A stretch of 33,243 bases of DNA, from NCBI GenBank assembly GCA_947630545.1, contig CANRHX010000018.1, positions 1-33,243 of the forward strand. Direction: 5' to 3'. Below, one piece after another: positions 7,562-15,507 of the stretch; position 1 is the first letter of the stretch; each line of letters opens with the position of its first letter. A program made the translations under genes and the position numbers. The stretch comes from an uncultured Clostridia bacterium (GTDB lineage: Bacteria; Bacillota; Clostridia; TANB77; CAG-508). The notes beneath the pieces were generated by a model. It ran no database searches, was not told the DNA's origin, and was given only the letters and a program-made list of their open reading frames with translations.

Positions 7562-8527
7562 TTATAAACTTTCTATTTCTTCTTTCGTTAGCCCTGTTGA
7601 TTCTATAATTTTATCTATTTCTACTTCCATTTCTAATAATTTTTTAGCAATTTCTTTTTGTTTTTTTGCTTCACCTTCTTTTATTCCTTCGGCTATTCCT
7701 TCTATTTTTCCTTCTGCTCTTCCTTCTGCTCTTCCTTCTGCTCTTCCTTCTGTTCTTCCTTCCATTCTCCCTTCTTTCAATCCTTGTTTTCTTGCTAAAT
7801 TGCGTTCATATTCCATAGCATCTTCTGTAGATGCCAACTCTAAAAATCTTTGTTCTGCCCTATCTCTTTCTTCTTCATTTAGATTCAAACTTTGCCATAA
7901 TTCATATGCTTTTCTTACTTCTTCACTCATTTCTTCCATTTTAGATACCTCCAGTTCTTTTGGATTAATCAAAAACGTTACCCAATCTTTTATATCTTTA
8001 CGTTCTATAAATGTTCCCTTACTTAATTGTTTCTTCGCTTTTGATAGCTCTATTATATCAACTTCAAAAACATCAGTCAATTTGATTTTTAACTTTTCTT
8101 CCAAGATTAGCCACTTAGTTTTATATTGTTCTAATTCCTTTAAATTATCTATATCAAACATTGTTATAAATATTACTATTGTTCTTTTCATATTTTTATA
8201 TCTTTTAGATTTTCCTATTGATTGTCTGTACATTTTTGCCCAAGAATTTAATATTCTTTTTTCCACATCATGTTTATTTCCTACCTGTATTTCTATGTCA
8301 CATTGAATATTATTATTTAATAGTGCTTTTATATCTAATATTTCTTCTTTATCATCTTTGGTTTCTCTTAATAAATATGGATTTTTGAATTCTAGCGTTT
8401 TAATCTTTTCTCCAATTATATTGCTTACTAAATGTTTTGTAATATCTTCATTTCCTTCATATCCAAATAAACGTTTAAAAATAAAATCATTTTTAGGATA
8501 CATATACTCTGGTATTTCTTTAGTCAA
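7562..8527 (-). CDS. PD-(D/E)XK nuclease family protein (Rpn / PF12784 transposase-type)
   Basis: A 321-aa protein of the Rpn/transposase_31 group, DNA endonucleases linked to recombination and present in many gut bacteria as multiple copies. The N-terminal MYPKNDFIFKRLFG, the LDIKALLN aspartate, and the EIQV motif of the PD-(D/E)XK core are all visible. WAKMYRQSIGKS and a conserved middle region ending near VTFLINPKE follow. The tail is an EGRxEGRxEGR repeat and an amphipathic helix ending in GLTKEEIESL, typical of the family. The start is TTG at 8525-8527, nine nt after AAGGAG. No terminal inverted repeats or target duplication were found at its borders, so it is a stand-alone gene and not a recognisable transposon. 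Confidence 0.88.
   Translation of the reverse strand: MTKEIPEYMYPKNDFIFKRLFGYEGNEDITKHLVSNIIGEKIKTLEFKNPYLLRETKDDKEEILDIKALLNNNIQCDIEIQVGNKHDVEKRILNSWAKMYRQSIGKSKRYKNMKRTIVIFITMFDIDNLKELEQYKTKWLILEEKLKIKLTDVFEVDIIELSKAKKQLSKGTFIERKDIKDWVTFLINPKELEVSKMEEMSEEVRKAYELWQSLNLNEEERDRAEQRFLELASTEDAMEYERNLARKQGLKEGRMEGRTEGRAEGRAEGRAEGKIEGIAEGIKEGEAKKQKEIAKKLLEMEVEIDKIIESTGLTKEEIESL
7690..7770 (-). repeat. Tandem 12-nt repeat encoding EGRA/EGRM/EGRT
   Basis: Five to six copies of a 12-base unit (plus strand CTTCCTTCTGCT with small changes) inside the nuclease gene encode the run EGRMEGRTEGRAEGRAEGRA. Because the unit is a multiple of three, copy-number change by slippage would lengthen or shorten the tail without breaking the frame. 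Confidence 0.8.
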
Positions 8528-8662
8528 TAACCACCACTCCTTTTTTTTGTAAATTTTTAAATTTGATTTTTAATTAAATGATTAAAAAATTGAATTTTAA
8601 AACTTTGAATTAATTTTTTTGATTTTAAATTTTAGATTATAATCTATTTATAGAATAACATA

Positions 8663-8708
8663 AAATGTCGAACTATGCAATATTTTTTCATCGCAAAATT
8701 CGACATTT
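8663..8708. other. Hairpin with symmetric internal loop
   Basis: A perfect 10-bp outer stem (AAATGTCGAA at 8663-8672 with TTCGACATTT at 8699-8708) encloses a 4x4 internal loop and a 5-bp inner stem (GCAAT with ATCGC, one G-U pair). It could end transcripts of the MATE-like gene (minus strand, stop at 8795), though the following T-run is weak. It could also be a protein-binding or RNA element. It shares the 267-nt gap with the palindromes listed in the findings. Confidence 0.6.
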
Positions 8709-8794
8709 ATAGTAAAATTGGTACCATTGACGTAGATATCTACAACCTTGTTACTATATTAATATTGATGTAAGTTGTTATAGTAATATAAGAA

Positions 8795-10009
8795 TTAAAC
8801 ATTGATAGTTTTTTCAATATTTATATTATCTTTTTTGTAAAATTTAGATAATCCAATTCTATAAATGATACTTCTAATGTAAAAATCAACAAAATTAGAA
8901 ATTCCAAAAATGAATAAAGCAATTGTACTTTTTAGAAAAATAAAACATAATATTACTCGAATAAGAGATCCCATAAAAGATCCAACTAACATAATTTTTG
9001 GCTTTCCTTGAATGATTAAAAGAGTTTGATAGGTAACATATAAATATAATCCAAACATTCCAAAAGAATAGAAGATTATATATGGAAAACATTCAATCAG
9101 TGGTAAACTTCCATGAGATATAATTAAAATTAATGCCCCAAACAAATAGTCCAGAAAAATAATTATTCCAAAACATTTATTTTTCATCATGACACAATTG
9201 TTATATTGTTCAATTTTTGAATTATATTCAGGTAATTTTATCATTAATGTTGCTTGAAAAGCACTTGCAATTACTTCTAATTTTAAAATAGTTGAATAAC
9301 AAATTGTATGTATAGAATATTTTTCAGTTCCTAATTTGCTAGCAAGTAACCCATAAATTAAGATAAATATTCTAGACAATAATCTTTCTAAAGATGTCGG
9401 AATACCTATATGAAAAACATTTTTTATTATAGACTTATTTGGTAAAATAAATTTTAACTTTAATTTGTAAAGCATATATAGAATTGTTATTATCCATGAT
9501 ACAATAGTAGCAATAAACAATAGTATTAAGTTTTTAGTAAATATAAATGCAATAAAATCTAACCCTATTAATGTTACATAATACAATACTAAACTTTTTC
9601 TATATAATTTCAAATCATTCCTTAAGCGTACCATCTCAAATATAGCATTAGCAAGTCTTCCAATAGTTAAATAACAAATATAAAGTGACAAAATATTAGA
9701 TAACATTTCTTTTTGAATAGCAGTCAATTCAAATAAATTAACAATTATATTTTTTAAATAGAATACTAAAATACCTAATAATAATCCAACTATTACATTT
9801 ATGATTAAATATGCACTTTCATCTTTTCTATCAGTTCTATAAGTAAATATACCAATGTCACTAATTGATTTTAGTATTAAATCAATTGAAAATAAACTGC
9901 CACAAACTACAATTGCATCAATATTTATTGCGTTATTAAATGAAGCATCAATACTATCCGCTATACTCATAAATATAAAACTTATAAGTAAAGATATAAA
10001 TTCTTTCAT
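8795..10009 (-). CDS. MATE-like multidrug/polysaccharide flippase-type membrane protein
   Basis: A 404-aa polytopic membrane protein with about 12 hydrophobic segments. Its two-half organisation, the GIPTSLERLLSRIF segment at the start of the second half and the LGTEKYSIHTICYS motif resemble MATE exporters of the NorM/DinF type. It is shorter than typical MATE proteins (about 450 aa) and divergent, so a related MOP-superfamily flippase is also possible; the substrate is unknown. ATG 10009 follows AAAAGGTGAT. An extended -10 promoter lies 34 nt upstream. It is a single gene, flanked by structured non-coding DNA on both sides, which may mean it arrived by transfer. Confidence 0.72.
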   Translation of the reverse strand: MKEFISLLISFIFMSIADSIDASFNNAINIDAIVVCGSLFSIDLILKSISDIGIFTYRTDRKDESAYLIINVIVGLLLGILVFYLKNIIVNLFELTAIQKEMLSNILSLYICYLTIGRLANAIFEMVRLRNDLKLYRKSLVLYYVTLIGLDFIAFIFTKNLILLFIATIVSWIITILYMLYKLKLKFILPNKSIIKNVFHIGIPTSLERLLSRIFILIYGLLASKLGTEKYSIHTICYSTILKLEVIASAFQATLMIKLPEYNSKIEQYNNCVMMKNKCFGIIIFLDYLFGALILIISHGSLPLIECFPYIIFYSFGMFGLYLYVTYQTLLIIQGKPKIMLVGSFMGSLIRVILCFIFLKSTIALFIFGISNFVDFYIRSIIYRIGLSKFYKKDNINIEKTINV

Positions 10010-10042
10010 TACTTTATCACCTTTTGTTTATAATTTAACAAA

Positions 10043-10051
10043 ATTATACCA
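10043..10051 (-). promoter_or_regulatory. Extended -10 promoter of the MATE-like gene
   Basis: The minus strand reads TGGTATAAT: a perfect TATAAT preceded by the TGn extension. There is no good -35 at the expected distance, as is common for extended -10 promoters. The gene start is 34 nt downstream. Confidence 0.55.
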
Positions 10052-10098
10052 TAAACGACAAAAAATTACTACGCTATGATTAAATTCTAATTTTATTT

Positions 10099-10300
10099 TA
10101 GCTTTCCTTTTTGTTAAAAACAGAAAGCTATGTGTTTTCTTTAATATTTTTAATTTCGATTATTTCAAACATTATAAGATGATATTTAACAAAATTAATT
10201 AATGTAGTTTATTCACATTGTGTCAAAGGACTTTTAGTTCTGACACAAATCCTAACACCTATGAGTTTTGACCAGCGATACAAAACTCGGGGATGATGTG
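10099..10300. other. Non-coding gap with three hairpins, function unknown
   Basis: The gap between the MATE-like gene and tRNA-Leu (10010-10387) holds no convincing ORF. It contains an 8-bp inverted repeat (TAGCTTTC at 10099-10106 with GAAAGCTA at 10133-10140). A compound hairpin follows at 10218-10248: TTGTGTCA pairs with TGACACAA, and GGACT with AGTTC inside. A third hairpin has an 8-bp stem (GAGTTTTG at 10263-10270 with CAAAACTC at 10281-10288). ATCC (10249-10252) can also pair with GGAT (10290-10293), closing the third hairpin. The last two hairpins are clearly less AT-rich than their surroundings, as expected of a structured RNA. I do not recognise the family, and the strand is not decided. 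Confidence 0.45.
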
Positions 10301-10321
10301 GTACATACTGAAAATAAAACT

Positions 10322-10348
10322 AAAAAAATACCATTCTAAGAATGATAT
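10322..10348 (-). terminator. Terminator of tRNA-Leu
   Basis: Read on the minus strand, ATATCATTC (10348-10340) and GAATGGTAT (10336-10328) form a 9-bp stem with one G-U pair and a 3-nt loop. Seven T residues follow. It ends the tRNA-Leu transcript about 40 nt after the CCA end. Confidence 0.82.
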
Positions 10349-10387
10349 TTATACATCTTGTTCAATTAGTTCGAACAGATACGTCGT

Positions 10388-10470
10388 TGGTACCGATGGC
10401 GGGACTCGAACCCGCATGATTTCTCGCCAGATTTTGAGTCTGGTGCGTCTACCAATTCCGCCACATCGGC
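10388..10470 (-). tRNA. tRNA-Leu (anticodon CAA, reads UUG)
   Basis: An 83-nt class II tRNA with encoded CCA. The acceptor begins GCCGATG and closes with CATCGGT, then ACCA. The anticodon stem CCAGA/TCTGG encloses CTCAAAA, giving anticodon CAA. A short variable arm precedes the T-arm (GCGGG TTCGAGT CCCGC). It has its own promoter and terminator. Confidence 0.96.
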
Positions 10471-10475
10471 ATATA

Positions 10476-10509
10476 AAAGAAGTACGTAAATATATTAGCA
10501 TACTTCTTT
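10476..10509 (-). terminator. Inverted repeat ending the upstream operon and overlapping the tRNA-Leu promoter
   Basis: A perfect 9-bp stem (AAAGAAGTA with TACTTCTTT) with a 16-nt loop and a short T-rich tail lies 18 nt after the stop at 10528. The -10 region of the tRNA-Leu promoter is in its loop. Confidence 0.6.
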
Positions 10510-10520
10510 ATAATTGTCCA
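10492..10520 (-). promoter_or_regulatory. tRNA-Leu promoter
   Basis: On the minus strand TGGACA (10515-10520) and TAATAT (10492-10497) are separated by 17 nt. The predicted start is about 15 nt before the mature tRNA 5' end. Confidence 0.6.
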
Positions 10521-10527
10521 TAATTTT

Positions 10528-12816
10528 TTATAAATTTATATTATATTCTAGAACATTTACCTTGTTTATAATTATTTTTGAGAATTCATCATCTTTATTT
10601 TCAAAATTGATAACATTAAATTGAAAACTATTTTCGTCTACCAATTCTAACTTATTTACATCAACTAGAATCTTTGTAGACAAATCCATGCCTACTGGTA
10701 ATGTTTTATTTTGATTATCATAAAAAATTATATTCGTATAAGGTATGCAATTCGTTTTACCAGTTAAATTTATTTTATATAAATATATATCTTTTACTTT
10801 TTCATTTAAAACTTCTGAAATTTCTGAAACTGGATTAATATTAAACAAATTGATATTATTTTTGTTTAGTGTTTCATCAACTGTTGCTTTATAAACTGGT
10901 AAATCATCATCAATTTCAGCATTTTCTAAAGCTGATTTTATTTTACTTATAATTTGTTCTAAAACCAATTTATAACCAATTTGTTTAGTATTTTTGCTTA
11001 CCTCAAGTATTTTAAATTTATCTTTTGGAAGTTCTCTATGTTTTGTATTTTTTATCTTACTTACTTTGGTTCCATCATCTGTTCCACTAAATATATCAAA
11101 CTCTTCATCTTCTAGAAGTGTACTTTCTTGTATTGCTTCCTTTTTTATCTGTTTTAAGTTATTATCTAAATCTTTTGGTAGTAACTCATTATTTTTTATT
11201 TTATTTAGAACTTCTATAACATTAGTATTTGTAATATATAGAGCATCTGTTTCTTCTTGAGATAATGTTTTTCTTAATTTCCTATCATACTTTTTTCCAA
11301 AATCTTCTAAATCTTCTTCATAATCAAATACTTTTGTAATTTTCTTTTCTATATTTATTTCTTCTTCTTCTCCTTCTGGAAGAGATTCCATTTCATCTTT
11401 ATTACTGTATTTCCAAAATTCAAATATACTTTTTTTATGACTATCTATTTCTTTTATGTATTCACTTGCATTTTCTATTTTTTTATTTAAATTTTTATTT
11501 TTTAATTTTAATGCATTTATATCCATTAAAATATTTTTTAAATTGTTTTCTTTTTCTTCCAGTTCTTTATAATTTTGTATAAGTTCTTCTATTGTATAAT
11601 TATCTTTTTCAACAAACATGTTATCTTTTTCTTCTTGATTTGATTCTATTGTCTCTTCTTGTATTTCTTCTTCTAACTTATTTTCTTCACTTTTAACCTT
11701 CTTTTTCTTGCCTTTACTATACTTGAAGAAATACTTTACTTTTCCAAAGAAACTTTTTTTACACTCTAAAAATGTTGATATTTGTTTTTCTTTTTCTATG
11801 TATTCCATATCTAATAATACAGATTCTGATTTCAATTTTTCCAGTTTTTCATTATCAATTTCTATGAGTTGATCTGTATTTTTCTTTTTTTCTTCACATA
11901 AAAGATATTCTTCTTTTAACCAGTTAGCAATATCTTTATATTCAATTTTTTTGTTTTCTTGATAAAAATCTATTGCACCATCTTTATTTATATTTGTTTT
12001 AAATTCAAAATAATTAGGAAGCTCTGTTTGAAGTATAAACATTGCTTTTATAAGTCTATAAAAGCTTGTAGTTTCTTCTTTATCATCTAATTTTATTTTA
12101 TATAAGCTTTTTACTTTTCCATATACATATGTTTCGCCTATTATTTGAATACTTAAATTATCATTTTTATCATATACTTCATAAACTAATGGCCATTCTT
12201 TAGTAAATAACCACATATAATTTTCTAAATCTTGAAACTGTGTTTTTTTAAGATATTGATTGCTATAATCAATTCCACTTATAGGTACAAATATTTGGGC
12301 ATTTTTCTTATTTTCAATTTTCTTTTTTAACAAATAAAAAAATGCTTCATATTCTGAATCTTCTGTTGGTACGAGCATAAAATATTTATCCGTATTTTTT
12401 GAATAATATATTTGCCATAAATAATTTGATGAAAATTTAATTTTAAATGGTAAATTTTTGCTTAACTTTTCTTGTTCTTGCTCAATTTCTTCTATTTTTT
12501 CTATTTTTACATTTTTTAGCATATTTAGAAATGTTGTGTGTTTTATATAATTTTCTTCATTCTCACTATCTAAAAAATCTGAAAGAGGAGCTGCTTTTTT
12601 GTATTTTTCTTCTAAATCTTCTAATCGATTTGCTGGTGTTAATAAAATTTGTATGTCTTTTACTTTTACAAATCTATATTGCTTGTATTGGCTTTCATCA
12701 TAAAATTTAGGTACTCTATATTCTAATTCTTCTACTTCTGTTAATACTTTTGGAACTTTATTTAAGTCTAATCCTAAATATTTTAATTTTTCTAGCATTT
12801 CATCTTTTTTAGGCAT
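10528..12816 (-). CDS. Large unknown protein with central coiled coil
   Basis: A 762-aa protein that I do not recognise. ATG 12816 is chosen because AGAGGAGAAA lies just upstream; an in-frame ATG six codons earlier overlaps that ribosome site. It has no signal peptide or membrane segments, so it is probably cytoplasmic. Residues 1-310 look like a folded domain rich in aromatic residues (for example NYLWQIYYSKNTDKYFMLVP). Residues 310-480 are a long Lys/Glu-rich coiled coil, and 480-620 are acidic. The last 140 residues form a second apparent domain with beta-strand patterning (VYLYKINL-type runs). It lies 34 nt after the deacetylase gene and may be co-transcribed with it and metG. No catalytic motif is evident; a structural or scaffold role is only a guess. 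Confidence 0.8.
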   Translation of the reverse strand: MPKKDEMLEKLKYLGLDLNKVPKVLTEVEELEYRVPKFYDESQYKQYRFVKVKDIQILLTPANRLEDLEEKYKKAAPLSDFLDSENEENYIKHTTFLNMLKNVKIEKIEEIEQEQEKLSKNLPFKIKFSSNYLWQIYYSKNTDKYFMLVPTEDSEYEAFFYLLKKKIENKKNAQIFVPISGIDYSNQYLKKTQFQDLENYMWLFTKEWPLVYEVYDKNDNLSIQIIGETYVYGKVKSLYKIKLDDKEETTSFYRLIKAMFILQTELPNYFEFKTNINKDGAIDFYQENKKIEYKDIANWLKEEYLLCEEKKKNTDQLIEIDNEKLEKLKSESVLLDMEYIEKEKQISTFLECKKSFFGKVKYFFKYSKGKKKKVKSEENKLEEEIQEETIESNQEEKDNMFVEKDNYTIEELIQNYKELEEKENNLKNILMDINALKLKNKNLNKKIENASEYIKEIDSHKKSIFEFWKYSNKDEMESLPEGEEEEINIEKKITKVFDYEEDLEDFGKKYDRKLRKTLSQEETDALYITNTNVIEVLNKIKNNELLPKDLDNNLKQIKKEAIQESTLLEDEEFDIFSGTDDGTKVSKIKNTKHRELPKDKFKILEVSKNTKQIGYKLVLEQIISKIKSALENAEIDDDLPVYKATVDETLNKNNINLFNINPVSEISEVLNEKVKDIYLYKINLTGKTNCIPYTNIIFYDNQNKTLPVGMDLSTKILVDVNKLELVDENSFQFNVINFENKDDEFSKIIINKVNVLEYNINL

Positions 12817-12849
12817 TATAATTTCTCCTCTCATTTTAACTATTTGGTT

Positions 12850-13812
12850 TTATTTTATAATATCATAAAAATTCTTAAATTCATATTTTTGCTCTTTTAA
12901 ATATTTTATTACATCAGATAATATATCTACTGTAACTTTTTTGGCCTCTGCATCATGCATTAAAATTACTACACTATTTTTCCCTTTTGTTGTTTCTTTT
13001 AGTTCTTTCATCAATTGTTTTGCTTTAGGATTTTGTGATTCAGCATCTCCTGTTAATGCATTCCAATCTATATTTAAAATATCGTTTTTTTCTAATAATT
13101 CTTTTGCCTCTTTCTTTACTTTAGCATATTTTCCACCAGCAAGTCCTCCTGGGAATCTAAATAAATGTGAATTATATTCTGGCTTTCCTATTGCTTTTCT
13201 TACTTCATTATTACATTTATTATATTCATCTAATACGGCTTGAGGAGATTTATATATTGAAGAATATTCGTGTGTATATCCATGATTTGCAATATAATGT
13301 CCCTCATCATAAACTCTTTTTACAGTATTTGGAAAAATTTTCACATTACTTCCTAACATAAAAAATGTTGCCTTAACATTTTCTTTTTTCAATATATCTA
13401 ATATTTTAACCGTATTGTTTGATGGTCCATCATCAAATGTTAAAAATGCTCTTTTAGTGTCAGATTTATATATATTTGACATATTTTGCTTTCCAACAGA
13501 TGTAAGTTTAGGAAGTTTTTCTTGTTCTTTTAATTGTTCTTTTTCTTGTTTAATTTCTTCAGCTATTTTTTCAATTTCAGCTTTTTCTGTATTTTTCTCT
13601 CTTTCTTTATTTTCTAATTGTGTTTCTTTAATAGCTTCTTCTATTGAAGTAATACTTGTTTGTATACTTCCTTGCATGTTTCTTGTAATAATTATTAATA
13701 TAATAATTATTAATGGTACCATTATTGCAATTACAAGTTTTATACGATTTTTATTGTTATATTCTTCTATGCCTTTATAATTAGAAAATTCGTAATAATG
13801 TTGTTTCTTCAT
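12850..13812 (-). CDS. Membrane-anchored polysaccharide deacetylase (NodB domain, CE4)
   Basis: A CE4-family metal-dependent deacetylase acting outside the membrane, probably on peptidoglycan amino sugars, as PgdA does. Residues 24-43 form a membrane anchor. Residues 50-105 are a Glu/Lys-rich coiled linker, and the NodB domain fills residues 118-320. All five motifs are present: TFDDGPS (125-131, with D127 as base and D128 as metal ligand), N176-H177-GYT-H181 (metal ligands), RFPGG, the D-W-N segment, and LMHD. The length is normal for anchored members. The ATG overlaps no neighbour; metG ends 16 nt upstream, so the two are probably co-transcribed. The substrate is inferred from family. Confidence 0.92.
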   Translation of the reverse strand: MKKQHYYEFSNYKGIEEYNNKNRIKLVIAIMVPLIIIILIIITRNMQGSIQTSITSIEEAIKETQLENKEREKNTEKAEIEKIAEEIKQEKEQLKEQEKLPKLTSVGKQNMSNIYKSDTKRAFLTFDDGPSNNTVKILDILKKENVKATFFMLGSNVKIFPNTVKRVYDEGHYIANHGYTHEYSSIYKSPQAVLDEYNKCNNEVRKAIGKPEYNSHLFRFPGGLAGGKYAKVKKEAKELLEKNDILNIDWNALTGDAESQNPKAKQLMKELKETTKGKNSVVILMHDAEAKKVTVDILSDVIKYLKEQKYEFKNFYDIIK

Positions 13813-13828
13813 TTTAGTTCTCCATTTT

Positions 13829-15406
13829 TTAACGATTTTTCATTAAATCTTGCATATATTCTATTTCTTCATCAACATTTACTCTCATAAAGATTGGTTC
13901 GCCTTTTTCTATTACTTTAACATTTTTTATTTTATCATAATCATTTAGGCTTTGCCAACTAATTAAATTTTCATTTTGTATTCCTATTTGTCTTAAGATA
14001 TTATCTGAAGTTTCCAACATGAAAGGTCTTATTAATATTGCGATTTTTCTTAAATTTTCAATTAGATGATACATACAAGATTGTAACTTTGATTGTTGGT
14101 TTTCTTTTGCCAAAGCCCATGGGGCTGTTTCATCTATATATTTATTTGTTCTTGAAACTAAATTCCAAATTTCTTGAATTGAATTTGCTATTTCATAATT
14201 ATTAAATATTTCTTCAAACTTTTTGGCTTGTGAAATTGCAAATTCTTCTAATTCTTTGTCTACTTCATTTGGGGTTCCGTTATATTCTGGAACTTTTCCT
14301 TCAAAATATTTGTTTACCATTGATACTGTTCTATTTAGTAAATTACTTAAATCATTACATAAATCAGAATTGTATCTTTCAACAAAACTTTCTGGAGAAA
14401 ATACCCCATCTTGCGATACTGGCATTTCTCTTAATAAAAAGTATTTTGTTGCATCTAAACCATATCTATCAATTAACTCTTCTGGATAAATAACATTTCC
14501 TTTTGATTTGCTCATTTTTCCATCTTTCATTACAATCCAATTGTGAGCTAATATTGTTTCTGGTAAAGGTAAATCTAGTGCCATTAAGAATATTGGCCAA
14601 TAGATCAGATGAAATCTAGCTATGTCTTTTCCTACTATGTGTAAATTTGCAGGCCAATATTTTTTAAATTTGCTGTCGTCCTCTGACCAAAATCCTAACG
14701 CTGTTATATAGTTTGTTAATGCATCTAACCAAACATATACAACATGTTTAGGGTCTTTTAAGACTTTTATTCCCCAGTCAAATGTAGTTCTACTTACACA
14801 TAAATCTTCTAATCCAGGTTTTATAAAGTTGTTTATCATTTCAGTTTTCATATAATCTGGTTTTATAAAATTTGGATGATCTTCATAATATTTTAAAAGC
14901 CTATTGGCATATTTCTTCATGTTAAAAAAGTATGCTTCTTCACTAGCTTCTCTAACTTCTCGTCCACAATCAGGGCATTTTCCATTTACTAGTTGCGATT
15001 GTGTAAAAAATGTTTCGCAAGGCACACAATATAATCCTTTGTATTCTCCTTTGTAAATATCTCCTTTTTCCATAAAATAGTCAAATATTTTTTGTACTAT
15101 TTTTTCATGTCTTGGTTCAGTTGTTTGAATAAAGTCATCATATTCTATTTTCATTTTTTTCCATAGTTCTTTTGCCATTACTGCCATTTCATCTACATAT
15201 TCTTTTGGAGTTTTTCCTAAGCTTTCTGCTTTTTCTTGTATTTTTTGACCATGTTCATCTGTTCCTGTTAAAAGATAAACATCTTCTCCTTTTAGCAAAT
15301 GATACCTTTTTATAGCATCTGCAAGTACTGTTGTATATGCTGTTCCTATATGAAATTTTCCACTTGGATAGTATATTGGTGTTGTTAAATAAAATGTCCT
15401 TTTCAA
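13829..15406 (-). CDS. metG: Methionyl-tRNA synthetase
   Basis: This enzyme charges tRNA-Met with methionine. I choose a TTG start at 15404-15406, nine nt after AAAGGGGCG, because it gives the standard family N-terminus (KRTFYLTTPIYYPSGKFHIG). The longer reading from GTG 15505 adds 33 residues that do not resemble the family. The product is 525 aa. The HIGH-like signature is FHIG in that segment, and KMSKSKGN is present. The zinc knuckle has four cysteines in two CxxC pairs (C-V-P-C and C-P-D-C). The length fits the form without the C-terminal tRNA-binding domain. A weak promoter (TTACGC, 17 nt, TATAAA) lies in the 101-nt gap after the ATPase gene, so it may also be read from there. Confidence 0.96.
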   Translation of the reverse strand: MKRTFYLTTPIYYPSGKFHIGTAYTTVLADAIKRYHLLKGEDVYLLTGTDEHGQKIQEKAESLGKTPKEYVDEMAVMAKELWKKMKIEYDDFIQTTEPRHEKIVQKIFDYFMEKGDIYKGEYKGLYCVPCETFFTQSQLVNGKCPDCGREVREASEEAYFFNMKKYANRLLKYYEDHPNFIKPDYMKTEMINNFIKPGLEDLCVSRTTFDWGIKVLKDPKHVVYVWLDALTNYITALGFWSEDDSKFKKYWPANLHIVGKDIARFHLIYWPIFLMALDLPLPETILAHNWIVMKDGKMSKSKGNVIYPEELIDRYGLDATKYFLLREMPVSQDGVFSPESFVERYNSDLCNDLSNLLNRTVSMVNKYFEGKVPEYNGTPNEVDKELEEFAISQAKKFEEIFNNYEIANSIQEIWNLVSRTNKYIDETAPWALAKENQQSKLQSCMYHLIENLRKIAILIRPFMLETSDNILRQIGIQNENLISWQSLNDYDKIKNVKVIEKGEPIFMRVNVDEEIEYMQDLMKNR

Positions 15407-15507
15407 TTCTAATCGCCCCTTTATTTTTGTTTCTCTTATTGCATAGTTTATCACATTTTTATATATTTTACTAGTAGTTTGCGTAATTTTTTTATTGTTT
15501 ACCACTT

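Noticed and set aside
7551..8306. Long 251-codon plus-strand open frame
   Set aside because: It is the complement of the nuclease gene, made open by AT-rich, repeat-containing sequence; the minus-strand protein has clear family motifs.
7562..8527. Complete insertion sequence around the nuclease gene
   Set aside because: I found no terminal inverted repeats or target-site duplication at its edges.
10369..10376. GTTCGAAC as a second SOS box
   Set aside because: The half-sites are in the wrong orientation and spacing (GAAC-N4-GTTC is needed), and it lies between a tRNA and its terminator.
10293..10523. Possible 76-aa plus-strand gene
   Set aside because: It reads straight through the antisense of tRNA-Leu and its terminator, and has no ribosome site or family-like sequence.
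15407..15505. 33-residue N-terminal extension of methionyl-tRNA synthetase
   Set aside because: It would need a GTG start without a good ribosome site and does not match the family, while TTG 15406 gives the standard start.
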